The notes under the pieces are model-generated. The model saw only the letters and a list, made by a program, of their open reading frames with translations, did no database searches and was not told the DNA's origin. Of a stretch of DNA of 64,000 nucleotides, positions 17,393 through 25,672 are shown one piece after another (positions within the stretch are counted from its first letter, which is position 1; each line of letters opens with the position of its first letter). The stretch is from RYN-133 sp963754285. GTDB taxonomy: Bacteria; Actinomycetota; Actinomycetes; Mycobacteriales; Jatrophihabitantaceae. The position numbers and the translations under genes were made by a program. The stretch lies in contig CAVWFN010000001.1 of assembly GCA_963754285.1 (NCBI GenBank), forward strand, positions 1-64,000. The letters run 5' to 3'.

Positions 17393-19012
17393 GTGGGCTA
17401 CGTCGACCTGTCTGAGATCGCGCACACGCTGGCCGACGGCCGGCCGCTGCTCGCTGACGTGAACCTGCGCGTGGGCGACGGGTCGAAGACCGCGCTCGTG
17501 GGCGCGAACGGTGCCGGCAAGACGACCCTGCTGCGCCTGATCGCCGGCGACCTCACTCCGCAGCAGGGCTCGATCGCCCGCGTCGGCGGTCTGGGCGTCA
17601 TGCGTCAGTTCATCGGGTCGGTGCGCGACACCACGTCCGTCCAAGACTTCCTAGTGCAGCTCGCCCCGACCGACGTGCGCGCCGCGTGGGACGACGTGTC
17701 GCGCAGCGAGCTCGCGATGATGGAGCGCGACGACGAGCGCACGCAGCTCGCCTATGCCCATGCGCTCGCGCGCTGGGGCGATGCCGGCGGCTACGACATC
17801 GAGGTGCTCTGGGACACCGTCACCGTCGCCGCGCTCGGTGTCGCGTACGACCGGTGCAAGTACCGGGAGCTGACGACGCTGTCGGGCGGCGAGCAGAAAC
17901 GCTTGGCACTCGAGGTGCTGTTGCGCGGGCGCGACGAGGTGCTGCTGCTCGACGAGCCGGACAACTATCTCGACGTGCCGGGCAAGCGCTGGCTCGAGGA
18001 GCGCCTGCGTGCGACGTCCAAGACCGTGTTGTTCGTCAGCCACGATCGCGAGCTGCTGGCCGCGGTCGCCGACCGCATCGTGACGCTCGAAGGTGGGACG
18101 GCATGGGTGCACGGCGGCGGGTTCGCGTCATACCACGAGGCGCGCGCCGCCAAGCACGAGCGCATGGCCGAGGTGCGCAGGCGCTGGGACGAGGAGCACG
18201 CCCGGCTCAAGGAACTCGTGCGCACCCTGCAGCAGCAGGCCAAGATCAGCCCCGACATGGCCTCGCGCTACCGCGCCATGCAGACGCGACTGGAGAAGTT
18301 CGAAGCCGCTGGTGCGCCGCCTGACAAGCCCGAGGAGGAGAAGGTCGCAATGCGGCTGCGTGGTGGCCGAACCGGCATACGCGCGGTCACCTGCGAACAG
18401 CTCGAGCTGACCGGCTTGATGCGCCCCGTCGACGCCGAGATCTTCTTCGGCGAGCGGGTCGGTGTGCTCGGCTCGAACGGTGCGGGCAAGTCACACTTCC
18501 TGCGGCTGCTCGGGGGCACCCCGATCGCGCACTCGGGCACGTGGAAGCTGGGGGCGCGCGTCGTGCCCGGGCTGTTCGCCCAGACCCACACCCACCCCGA
18601 GTGGGTCGAGCGCACCCCGGTCGACCTGCTCTGGGCCGGCGCCGATGACCGGCCGAGCCTCGCCCGGGGACGCGCGATGTCGGTGCTGCGCCGCTACGGG
18701 CTCGACAAGCAGGGCGACCAGGCGTTCGGGACGCTGTCCGGCGGGCAGCAGGCACGCTTCCAGATCCTGTTGCTCGAGGTGTCGGGTGCGACGTTGCTGT
18801 TGCTCGACGAGCCGACCGACAACCTCGACGTCCTCAGTGCGGAGGCGCTCGAAGAGGCGCTCGAGGCGTACGAGGGCACCGTCATCGCGGTCACGCACGA
18901 CCGCTGGTTCGCACGCTCACTCGACCGCTTCTTGATCTTCGGCTCGGACGGAGTCGTGTACGAGTCCGATGATCCGGTCTTCGATGAGAACCGGGTTTCA
19001 CGAGTTCGCTGA
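17393..19012 (+). CDS. ABC-F family ATP-binding protein
   Basis: Soluble twin-ATPase of about 539 residues without membrane segments, the ABC-F class that acts on the ribosome. The first nucleotide domain has GANGAGKTTLLRL (residues about 37-49), LSGGEQKRLALE and LLLDEPDNYLDV. The second has GSNGAGKSHFLRLLGG (from about residue 361), LSGGQQARFQ and LLLDEPTDNLDV. A charged linker, EVRRRWDEEHARLKELVRTL, lies between. GTG at 17393 gives the natural N-terminus; a GTG two codons earlier is also possible. ABC-F proteins serve translation or resistance to ribosome-targeting antibiotics, and which one applies is unknown. Confidence 0.92.
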   Translation: MGYVDLSEIAHTLADGRPLLADVNLRVGDGSKTALVGANGAGKTTLLRLIAGDLTPQQGSIARVGGLGVMRQFIGSVRDTTSVQDFLVQLAPTDVRAAWDDVSRSELAMMERDDERTQLAYAHALARWGDAGGYDIEVLWDTVTVAALGVAYDRCKYRELTTLSGGEQKRLALEVLLRGRDEVLLLDEPDNYLDVPGKRWLEERLRATSKTVLFVSHDRELLAAVADRIVTLEGGTAWVHGGGFASYHEARAAKHERMAEVRRRWDEEHARLKELVRTLQQQAKISPDMASRYRAMQTRLEKFEAAGAPPDKPEEEKVAMRLRGGRTGIRAVTCEQLELTGLMRPVDAEIFFGERVGVLGSNGAGKSHFLRLLGGTPIAHSGTWKLGARVVPGLFAQTHTHPEWVERTPVDLLWAGADDRPSLARGRAMSVLRRYGLDKQGDQAFGTLSGGQQARFQILLLEVSGATLLLLDEPTDNLDVLSAEALEEALEAYEGTVIAVTHDRWFARSLDRFLIFGSDGVVYESDDPVFDENRVSRVR

Positions 19013-19133
19013 TCGCTGCAACCGAACCGCCCCTGTGGCGCGTCTGTGTGGTGGGCGGGCGGCTGCTCGGCCGGGTGGGTGCTGAGCAGCCGTCGGCCCA
19101 CCATCGTCACCGCCAGCGCAGGAGGCCTCGTCC

Positions 19134-20576
19134 ATGTCCGTCCGCCGCAGCGTCAAGACTGCCCTCATCGCCGTCACCTCCGCGATCCTGCTGGCCGGCG
19201 CGCTCGCCGCGGTGCCGAGCACCGCGTCCGCGTCGGCACCGCCCTCGCCGCTGCGGCTGCACGCGCCCTCCCGCGAGGTCGTGTACGCCTTCCACAACCA
19301 CGCCTTCTTCGACACCGGCATCCAGCTCATCGCTGTCGGGCAGTCCTTCGAGATCTGGTCGCACCGCAGCAACTACCACAGCCTGATCACCAGCGAGTGG
19401 CATCACGGCTCGACCGTCACGCAACTGCCCGCCGGGCTCATGGACAACTTCTCCGGACTGAGCCGGTTCATCGACGTCTCGATCCAGAACGATCAGGGTC
19501 ACGTCGTTCTGCACCGCCAGACCACGACGTGCCTCAACAGTTACAACACCTATCGCGTTGTTCCCGATGGCGCACCGCATTCGCTGTACCCGTACGACTG
19601 CCCGAGCAACATCTTCACTCTCGGATCCGTGCAGGGCATCGCGGCCGGCTGGGCCGCAGACACGCCGCTGTTCGGGTACAACTCGGTGCGCCTCGCGCCC
19701 GGCCACTACTCGATGCGGCTGACCATCACTGCGATCTACCGCAAGCTCTTCGGCATCAAGCTCGCCGACGCGACCCGCTCGGTCACGTTGATCGTGCGCA
19801 AGCAGAAGCGCGGTGGCCCCGTGCCGGTGCCTGTGAACGGCACGCGTGGTCGCGCGCTGAGCTCGCACCAATCCGGTCGCCGGCTCCCCGCTCCGCCGTC
19901 GAACGGGCCGCGCCCCGATCTCGCCGCGCTGCCGGCGTGGGGGATGAGCCTGTCGAAGAACGGGCGCTACCTGAACTTCTCGGCGACGGTGTGGAACGCC
20001 GGTGACAGTCCGCTCGTCGTGGACGGGTTCCGCGAAAAGGGCAAGCCGATCATGGACTCGTACCAGTACTTCTACGATGCCGACGGCAACCAGGTCGGCT
20101 ATGTGCCCGCGGGGCACATGGTGTGGGACCCGGCGCCGACCCACCACCACTGGCACTTCTCCGATTTCGCGCGGTACCAGCTGGTCAGTGCCGACAAGCA
20201 CTACGTGCAACGCAGTCACAAGGACGGGTTCTGCCTCGCGGCCACCGACGCCATCGACTTCACGGTGCCGGGTGCGTTGTGGCGGCCGTTCAACACCGAC
20301 CTGTCGACGGCGTGCGGCGACTTCAGCGCGCTGGCCGTCAGCGAGGTGCTGCCGTCCGGCTCGGGTGACACGTACGAGCAGTTCCGCGCCGGGCAGTCAT
20401 TCGACCTGAAGGGCGTGCCGAACGGCGTCTACGACGTCGAGATCGACGCCAACCCGGACCACGTCTTGACCGAGCAGTCGTTCGCGAACAACGTCTCGGT
20501 GCGCAAGATCCGCATCGGCGGGACGCCGGGCCACCGCACGCTGCACGTGTTCCCCAAGGGCGACATCAACGGCTGA
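19134..20576 (+). CDS. Secreted lysyl oxidase family protein
   Basis: Exported protein of 480 residues with signal peptide (MSVRRSVKTALIAVTSAILL, then an Ala-rich cleavage region). The C-terminal 210 residues carry the lysyl oxidase copper site, MVWDPAPTHHHWHFSDFARY (residues about 329-348). The family's conserved region DGFCLAATDAIDF follows, then YDVEIDANPDHVLTEQSFAN near the end. Lysyl oxidases oxidatively deaminate peptidyl lysine using copper and a lysine-tyrosylquinone. Related enzymes occur in Streptomyces. The N-terminal 250 residues are unassigned and may bind the cell surface or a polymer. It stands tail to tail with a sortase gene four bases away. Confidence 0.88.
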   Translation: MSVRRSVKTALIAVTSAILLAGALAAVPSTASASAPPSPLRLHAPSREVVYAFHNHAFFDTGIQLIAVGQSFEIWSHRSNYHSLITSEWHHGSTVTQLPAGLMDNFSGLSRFIDVSIQNDQGHVVLHRQTTTCLNSYNTYRVVPDGAPHSLYPYDCPSNIFTLGSVQGIAAGWAADTPLFGYNSVRLAPGHYSMRLTITAIYRKLFGIKLADATRSVTLIVRKQKRGGPVPVPVNGTRGRALSSHQSGRRLPAPPSNGPRPDLAALPAWGMSLSKNGRYLNFSATVWNAGDSPLVVDGFREKGKPIMDSYQYFYDADGNQVGYVPAGHMVWDPAPTHHHWHFSDFARYQLVSADKHYVQRSHKDGFCLAATDAIDFTVPGALWRPFNTDLSTACGDFSALAVSEVLPSGSGDTYEQFRAGQSFDLKGVPNGVYDVEIDANPDHVLTEQSFANNVSVRKIRIGGTPGHRTLHVFPKGDING

Positions 20577-20580
20577 CCCG

Positions 20581-21345
20581 TCAGGAGGGGACGGCGAAGA
20601 CGACCACGTTGTCCTCGTAGTTGCCGGTGCTCGAGTCGAACGGTCCGCCGCAGGTGACGATGGCCAGGCGGCCGACGCTGCGCTGGTTGAAGATCTTCTT
20701 GTACGGCAGCGCGGTTTTGCGATACGTACGCACGCCGGTCACGGTGAATCGCAGTCGCATGTGCTTCTTGCCGTGCATGCCGTTCACGAAGATCTTGTCG
20801 TGCGGGCGCAGCGTGCCGATCGTGCCGAGCACTCCTTCCACACCGGAGTAGTTGATGTGCCCGGCCAGGATGGCGGTGCCGCGACGAGCGCCGGGCTTGG
20901 CACCGCCGTCCCACCAGCCGACGACCTTCGGGTCGAGGGGGATGTCCAGCTCGCGATCCTGCGTGCCGACGCGCACGATCGGCGCGCGGGCGTGCAGCTT
21001 CGGGATCACGATCGAGTGCGGGTCGATGTACGGGACGCGCTTGCCGTCGGCGTTCGGAATGTGGCCGTTGTCGGCGGTGGCGCCGAAGCCGCCCCAGTTC
21101 GAGGAGATGACGAACGCGATGCCGGCCGCTGCCATGAAACCGATCGACAGGATCACCAGCAGCGTGGTCAGCCGGCCGAGGCCGCGCCCGCGCGGACGGG
21201 CCACCTTGGTCGGGGCGGGCGCCGCCTCGGGCTCGCGTGGATACGGCTTCGGACGCCGTCCCTCGCGCGCGGCGGCGGTGGTCTGCGCCGCTTGTTCGGT
21301 GGTCGAGTTCGACCCAGTGGTCCGGCTCACACTGTGCCTGCCCAT
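20581..21345 (-). CDS. Class F-type sortase
   Basis: Membrane-anchored transpeptidase. Starting at ATG 21345 it has about 254 residues: a basic Pro-rich cytoplasmic N-terminus, one membrane helix (RLTTLLVILSIGFMAAAGIA), then the sortase barrel. The catalytic His is in TAILAGHINYSG, the Cys in LAIVTCGGPFD (TCG motif), and the Arg region is near TGNYEDNVVVFAVPS. A start at 21498 is open but runs into the divergent rplM promoter region, so I prefer 21345. Class F sortases are typical of actinobacteria, and their substrates are mostly unknown. No LPXTG protein was recognised nearby. Confidence 0.88.
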   Translation of the reverse strand: MGRHSVSRTTGSNSTTEQAAQTTAAAREGRRPKPYPREPEAAPAPTKVARPRGRGLGRLTTLLVILSIGFMAAAGIAFVISSNWGGFGATADNGHIPNADGKRVPYIDPHSIVIPKLHARAPIVRVGTQDRELDIPLDPKVVGWWDGGAKPGARRGTAILAGHINYSGVEGVLGTIGTLRPHDKIFVNGMHGKKHMRLRFTVTGVRTYRKTALPYKKIFNQRSVGRLAIVTCGGPFDSSTGNYEDNVVVFAVPS

Positions 21346-21428
21346 GAAGTCCCGCAGTCCCGTCTGACTCGCCTCCCCCGTCCCGTCCCTATCGAAATCA
21401 ACGATCGAGGCGCCCTCTGGATGCGGAT

Positions 21429-21458
21429 TTGGAGCGATTCCGGGCCTCCCGGTACAGT
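21429..21458 (+). promoter_or_regulatory. Candidate promoter of rplM-rpsI
   Basis: TTGGAG, 18 bases, TACAGT, about 112 bases upstream of rplM. It matches the arrangement upstream of infA (TTGGCG-N18-TACAGT). The long leader between it and rplM could house the feedback control known for L13/S9 operons, but I see no certain structure. Confidence 0.5.
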
Positions 21459-21569
21459 TACCCGTTGGCGTACGAGCCTTTCGTGCGTTCCCGGCCATGT
21501 CTCGAGGTCCATCACAACGGTGGTGACCGCGGGGGCGCCGTTCCGGCGTGAAGACCGAAAGAGAGTTCA

Positions 21570-22010
21570 GTGCGTACCTATACGCCCAAGCCCGGCGAGA
21601 TCGAGCGCCGCTGGCACGTCATCGACGCGAACGACATCGTTCTCGGCCGTCTGGCCAGCCAGGCCGCCACGCTCTTGCGCGGCAAGCACAAGCCCCAGTT
21701 CGCACCGCATGTCGACACCGGTGACTTCGTCGTGATCGTCAACGCCGCGAAGGTCGCCGTCGCCGCCCGCAAGCGCGGCGAGCTGCGCTATCGCCACTCC
21801 GGCTATCCGGGTGGCCTGTCGCAGCAGACCGTCGGCGATCTGCTCGAGCGCCGTCCCGAGCGGCTCATCGAGCTTGCCGTGCGCGGCATGCTCCCGAAGA
21901 ACACGCTCGGCCGGGCCCAGCTCAAGAAGCTGAAGGTCTACGCCGGACCCGAGCACCCGCACGCCGCCCAGAAGCCCCAGCCGTTCGAGATCAAGCAGGT
22001 TTCGCAGTGA
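21570..22010 (+). CDS. rplM: 50S ribosomal protein L13
   Basis: Ribosomal protein uL13, an early large-subunit assembly protein. It has 146 residues and is intact, with a GTG start after GAAAGAGA. Marks are PGEIERRWHVIDANDIVLGR, VIVNAAKVAV and RHSGYPGGLSQQTVGDLLER. The family segment VRGMLPKNTLGRAQLKKLKV is near the end. Its TGA overlaps the rpsI start codon (GTGA). Confidence 0.98.
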   Translation: MRTYTPKPGEIERRWHVIDANDIVLGRLASQAATLLRGKHKPQFAPHVDTGDFVVIVNAAKVAVAARKRGELRYRHSGYPGGLSQQTVGDLLERRPERLIELAVRGMLPKNTLGRAQLKKLKVYAGPEHPHAAQKPQPFEIKQVSQ

Positions 22011-22396
22011 CTACCACCGCCCCAGTTGTCGGACGCCGCAAGGAAGCGATCGTCCGTGTCCGTCTCGCGCCCGGTACCGGCGAGTTCAAGCTCAACGGCC
22101 GCTCCCTCGAGAGCTACTTCCCGAACAAGGTGCACCAGCAGCTCATCCGTGAGCCGTTCGTGACCCTCGAGAAGGACGGCCAGTACGACATCGTCGCGTC
22201 GCTGTCCGGCGGCGGCGTCACCGGCCAGGCCGGTGCGCTGCGCCTCGCGATCGCGCGCGCGCTCATCGAGATCGAGCCCGACGACCGTCCGGCCCTGAAG
22301 AAGGCCGGCTTCCTGACCCGCGACGCGCGGGTCAAGGAACGCAAGAAGTACGGCCTGAAGAAGGCCCGTAAGGCACCCCAATACTCCAAGCGATGA
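22007..22396 (+). CDS. rpsI: 30S ribosomal protein S9
   Basis: Ribosomal protein uS9, whose C-terminal tail reaches the P-site tRNA. It has 129 residues and is intact. Conserved regions are VVGRRKEAIVRVRLAPGTGE, GGGVTGQAGALRLAIARAL and the basic end VKERKKYGLKKARKAPQYSKR. The final Arg is the universally conserved tail residue. Its stop TGA is the first triplet of an 87-base TGAGCG repeat leading to glmM. Confidence 0.98.
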   Translation: MTTTAPVVGRRKEAIVRVRLAPGTGEFKLNGRSLESYFPNKVHQQLIREPFVTLEKDGQYDIVASLSGGGVTGQAGALRLAIARALIEIEPDDRPALKKAGFLTRDARVKERKKYGLKKARKAPQYSKR

Positions 22397-22480
22397 GCGC
22401 TGCGCGAAGAGCCAGTAAGCACAGCCCGCGACGCAGGAGCGGATCGATCCGACGCCGGACCCGAGCGGAGCGAGCGGTCC
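22394..22480 (+). repeat. 87-base TGAGCG dispersed repeat, copy A
   Basis: It begins at the rpsI stop codon with TGAGCGCTGCGCGAAG and ends CCCGAGCGGAGCGAGCGGTCC. A second copy of exactly the same length lies at 47852-47938 at the end of folB. The shared blocks are GCCCGCGACG, AGGAGCGGA and the last 21 bases. The last block is itself partly palindromic (CCGAGCGGAGCGAGCGG). It fills nearly all the gap between rpsI and glmM. Confidence 0.8.
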
Positions 22481-22492
22481 TCAGGAGGTTCG

Positions 22493-23839
22493 ATGAGCGC
22501 CAAGGCTGGTTCTGATGGCCTGTTCACGAGCGTCCGAGGGCTGGCGAACGGCGATCTGACGCCGGAGCTGGCGTTGTCGGTGGCCAGTGCCGCGGCGCGT
22601 GTGCTTGTCGCACACGACGCCTCGCACCGTCCGGTCGCCGTCGTCGGACGTGACCCGCGAGCCAGCGGCGAGATGCTCGAAGCAGCAGTCTCGGCCGGGC
22701 TCACTGCCGCCGGCGCCGACGTGCTGCGCGTCGGCGTGCTGCCGACGCCGGCCGTCGCCTACCTCACCGGCGCCTACGGGGCAGACCTCGGCGTCGTGCT
22801 CTCGGCCTCGCACAACCCGATGCCCGACAACGGGATCAAGCTGTTCGCCCGCGGCGGCCACAAGCTGCCCGACGACATCGAACGTGAGATCGAGCAGTCG
22901 ATCGCGACGGGAACGCCTCGGCGTCCGACCGGTGCCGCAATCGGACGGCTGCGCGACGCCGACGACGCCGCGGAGCGATACCTGACCCATCTCGCCAAAG
23001 CGGTGCCCGACTCGCTGGCCGGCGTGCGCGTCGTCGTCGACTGCGCGCACGGCGCGGCATCGACGGTCGCGCCCGAGCTCTATCGACGCGCCGGAGCCGA
23101 CGTCATCGCCGTCGCCGCCGAGCCGGACGGGCTCAACATCAACGACGGGGTCGGCTCGACGCACCTCGACTGCGTGGTCCGCGCCGTCCGCGAGCACGGC
23201 GCCGATCTCGGCATCGCCCATGACGGCGACGCCGACCGCTGCCTTGCCGTGGACGCCGACGGCGCGATCGTCGACGGCGACCAGATCCTCGCCATCTGCG
23301 CGACCGCGTTGAGCGAGAGCGGCCGGCTCAACCAGAACACCGTGGTCGCCACCGTCATGAGCAACCTCGGTTTCCATCACGCGATGCGTGATGCGGGCAT
23401 CGACGTCCTCACGACCGCGGTCGGTGACCGGTACGTGCTCGAAGCCCTGCGCGCGAAGGGGCTCAACCTCGGCGGCGAGCAGAGTGGGCACATCGTGTTC
23501 ACCGACGCCGCCACGACCGGGGACGGATTGCTCACCGCGTTGCACCTGATGGCGCGCATGGCGGATACGGGTGCCTCGCTTGCCGATCTCGCGGGCATCG
23601 TCGACCGGTTGCCGCAGACGTTGATCAACGTGAAGGTCGGCGACAGGTCGGCCGTGGCCTCCTCGTCCGCTGTGGCCGATGCGGTCGCCGCTGCCCAGCG
23701 TGAACTCGGCGACGACGGACGCATCCTGCTCCGCCCGTCCGGCACCGAACCGCTGGTGCGGGTGATGGTCGAAGCAGCCACGCAGCAGCACGCCGACGAA
23801 GTGGCGCAGCGCGTGGCTGCCGTCGTCGCCGCCGCCTGA
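22493..23839 (+). CDS. glmM: Phosphoglucosamine mutase
   Basis: Converts glucosamine-6-phosphate to glucosamine-1-phosphate for UDP-GlcNAc and peptidoglycan. It has 448 residues, the normal size. The phosphoserine loop is VVLSASHNPMPDNGIKLFA. The metal loop is IAHDGDADRCLAVDADG, the sugar loop is LGGEQSGHIVF, and the phosphate-binding loop is LRPSGTEPLVRVMVEA. AGGAGG lies six bases before the ATG. It follows rpsI as in most actinobacteria. The partner enzyme glmS lies 1.8 kb downstream. Confidence 0.97.
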   Translation: MSAKAGSDGLFTSVRGLANGDLTPELALSVASAAARVLVAHDASHRPVAVVGRDPRASGEMLEAAVSAGLTAAGADVLRVGVLPTPAVAYLTGAYGADLGVVLSASHNPMPDNGIKLFARGGHKLPDDIEREIEQSIATGTPRRPTGAAIGRLRDADDAAERYLTHLAKAVPDSLAGVRVVVDCAHGAASTVAPELYRRAGADVIAVAAEPDGLNINDGVGSTHLDCVVRAVREHGADLGIAHDGDADRCLAVDADGAIVDGDQILAICATALSESGRLNQNTVVATVMSNLGFHHAMRDAGIDVLTTAVGDRYVLEALRAKGLNLGGEQSGHIVFTDAATTGDGLLTALHLMARMADTGASLADLAGIVDRLPQTLINVKVGDRSAVASSSAVADAVAAAQRELGDDGRILLRPSGTEPLVRVMVEAATQQHADEVAQRVAAVVAAA

Positions 23840-23846
23840 ACAGACG

Positions 23847-23912
23847 ACAGTGGTCAGTTCCGTCCGCAGTGGTCAGTTGTAACTGACCACTGCGGCCCGA
23901 ACTGACCACTGT
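23847..23912. repeat. AGTGGTCA four-copy double hairpin, copy A
   Basis: Arms of 32 bases (23847-23878 and 23881-23912) pair around a two-base centre, with a short mismatch inside. Each arm holds two copies of AGTGGTCAGTT, so the element has two direct and two inverted copies. It fills the 76-base gap between the convergent ends of glmM and the metallo-hydrolase gene, where it could act as a bidirectional terminator. A similar element is at 59165-59234. Confidence 0.85.
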
Positions 23913-23915
23913 CGG

Positions 23916-24932
23916 TCAGGCGCGGGAGTAGTACGCGACCTCGTCGGTGATCGTGCGGGTCAGCCAGCCGCGTTCGACGAGCACCTCGAGATGCGCGGCG
24001 GTCTCGTGGATCGCGAGGATCTGGTTGAACAGGTCGAGTTCGTCGAAGCGACGCTTGCGGCGCGTCCAGCCGAGCACGTGGGCGACCTCGAATGCTGTGC
24101 TGGCGCCGCCGGCGACCGCCTCGGCGGTATCGGTGAGCCGCTCCTCGTGATGGGCGAGCAGCGCCTCGATGCGTGCGTGCGTCGAGTCGGTCACCGGACC
24201 GTGCGCGGGTAGCAGCCGCGCGTCCGGCATGGCGAGCACGAGCCGCAGCGACGAGAGGTAGTCGCGCAACGGCGAGGTCGGTCGGACGAGCTCGACCCCG
24301 ATGGACGGCGTGATGTGCGGCAACACGTGATCGCCGGCGAACAGCGCGCCCGCACCGGCGTCGTGGAAGACCACGTGCCCGATCGTGTGGCCCGGCGTCG
24401 AGATCACGCGCAGCGTGCGGGTCTCGAGCTCGATGTCGATGCCGTCGCCGAGCCAACGGTCGGGGTACTCCCAGTCGAGCAGGTCGCGTTCGCCTTCCCA
24501 GTGCTCGAGCATCTTCGAGATCTCGAAAGCGCCGGCACGATGCAGGCTCGCGACGTCCGGATGCTTGGTGAGCGTGCGTACGGCGTCCATCGACGCCTTC
24601 TCGCCCTCGCCGAGGGAGACCTGCGCGCCGGTGATCCGGCGCACCGCGATCGCCTGCGTGTAGTGATCGCGATGCATGTGGGTGACGAGGAACTCACGTA
24701 CGTCTGACAGCGCGAACCCGATCTCGCCGAGGCCGCGCTCGAGCAGGTCGGTCGACTCGGCCATCGCCCACCCGCCGTCGATCATCACCACGCCGTCGCC
24801 GTCGGAGATCGCGTACGTGTTCACGGCCTTGAGCGCATCACCCGGCAGCGGCAGCGGGATGCGGTGCACGCCGGGCGCCACTTCGTGCGCCCCGGGCCGT
24901 TCCCATGCGTGTCGATCCTCGTCGCTCATCAC
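23916..24932 (-). CDS. MBL-fold metallo-hydrolase
   Basis: Metallo-beta-lactamase-fold hydrolase of 338 residues. The metal site THMHRDHYTQ (HXHXDH) is present, and later ligands are in STPGHTIGHVVFHDAGAGAL and AGDHVLP. The C-terminal part (SDSTHARIEALLAHHEERL, then a winged-helix-like region with GWTRRKRRFDELDLFNQILA) resembles the LACTB2-like subgroup with a C-terminal DNA/RNA-type helix domain. Substrate unknown; the family includes RNases, glyoxalase II and thioesterases. Confidence 0.85.
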   Translation of the reverse strand: MMSDEDRHAWERPGAHEVAPGVHRIPLPLPGDALKAVNTYAISDGDGVVMIDGGWAMAESTDLLERGLGEIGFALSDVREFLVTHMHRDHYTQAIAVRRITGAQVSLGEGEKASMDAVRTLTKHPDVASLHRAGAFEISKMLEHWEGERDLLDWEYPDRWLGDGIDIELETRTLRVISTPGHTIGHVVFHDAGAGALFAGDHVLPHITPSIGVELVRPTSPLRDYLSSLRLVLAMPDARLLPAHGPVTDSTHARIEALLAHHEERLTDTAEAVAGGASTAFEVAHVLGWTRRKRRFDELDLFNQILAIHETAAHLEVLVERGWLTRTITDEVAYYSRA

Positions 24933-25016
24933 CTCAACTTAGGCCGACGCGATCTGAGAGGTGGACGAGTCGTCATTGAGAACACATAGCGGTGTCATCA
25001 ACAATCGGACCACGAG

Positions 25017-25661
25017 ATGAGCAACAACCCCGCTGACGCCGAGCGTCCCCGTATCCAACTGTCCGTCGTCCAGGTCGTCGCGAGCGCGCTCGCAGCGATC
25101 ACCGCCACCGTCGGCGCGTCCTATCTGGGCATTGCCGGCACCGTGATCGGCGCCGCCGTTGCCAGCGTCCTCACCGTGGTCGGCAATGCCGTGTACAGCC
25201 ACTCCCTGCGCCGGGTTGGGACGGCCGCCGGCCTCGCTACCCGCGCAGGCGCAGCGCCTGCGACGTCGGTGACACCGCGCCGCGGCTGGCCGACCTTCGC
25301 GACGGCGTGCGCCGGTGTCTTCGTCGGCGTGCTTATCGTCGTGACCGTCATCGAGGTGTTTGCCGGCCGGCCGCTCAGCGACGTGGTGCGCGGCCGATCG
25401 GGCAGCGGGACGTCCGTGCTGGGCGATGTGGGCCAGTCGACCGGTTCGAGCAGCCCGACGCCACGCGCGACCGTCACAGTGACGCCGCAGGTCGTCACCC
25501 GCACCCCGACGGTCACCGTGACGGGCACCGCGGTGACCAAGACGGCGGCCCCGACGAAGACGGTCACGCCGACCGCGACACCCACGTCCGCGTCGCCGTC
25601 GTCGTCAGAGTCCACGCCGTCGCCGTCCGGTTCGCCCACATCCGGCACCGCCAGCCCGTAA
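25017..25661 (+). CDS. Hypothetical membrane protein with Thr/Pro/Ser-rich tail
   Basis: Unrecognised protein of 214 residues. Two hydrophobic stretches resemble a short membrane hairpin (VVASALAAITATVGASYLGI, then GTVIGAAVASVLTVVGNAVY). A third is a strong membrane helix (TACAGVFVGVLIVVTVIEVF, residues about 98-117). After that comes about 85 residues of low-complexity VTVT/PTPT/SPS sequence without cysteines, typical of an extracellular mucin-like or wall-spanning stalk. It ends 11 bases before glmS, so it may be transcribed with it. Confidence 0.65.
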   Translation: MSNNPADAERPRIQLSVVQVVASALAAITATVGASYLGIAGTVIGAAVASVLTVVGNAVYSHSLRRVGTAAGLATRAGAAPATSVTPRRGWPTFATACAGVFVGVLIVVTVIEVFAGRPLSDVVRGRSGSGTSVLGDVGQSTGSSSPTPRATVTVTPQVVTRTPTVTVTGTAVTKTAAPTKTVTPTATPTSASPSSSESTPSPSGSPTSGTASP

Positions 25662-25672
25662 ACTTCGTTCTC

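Noticed and set aside
25307..25672. N-terminal extension of glmS
   Set aside because: GlmS must start MCGIVGYVG because Cys2 is the nucleophile; the upstream codons overlap another gene.
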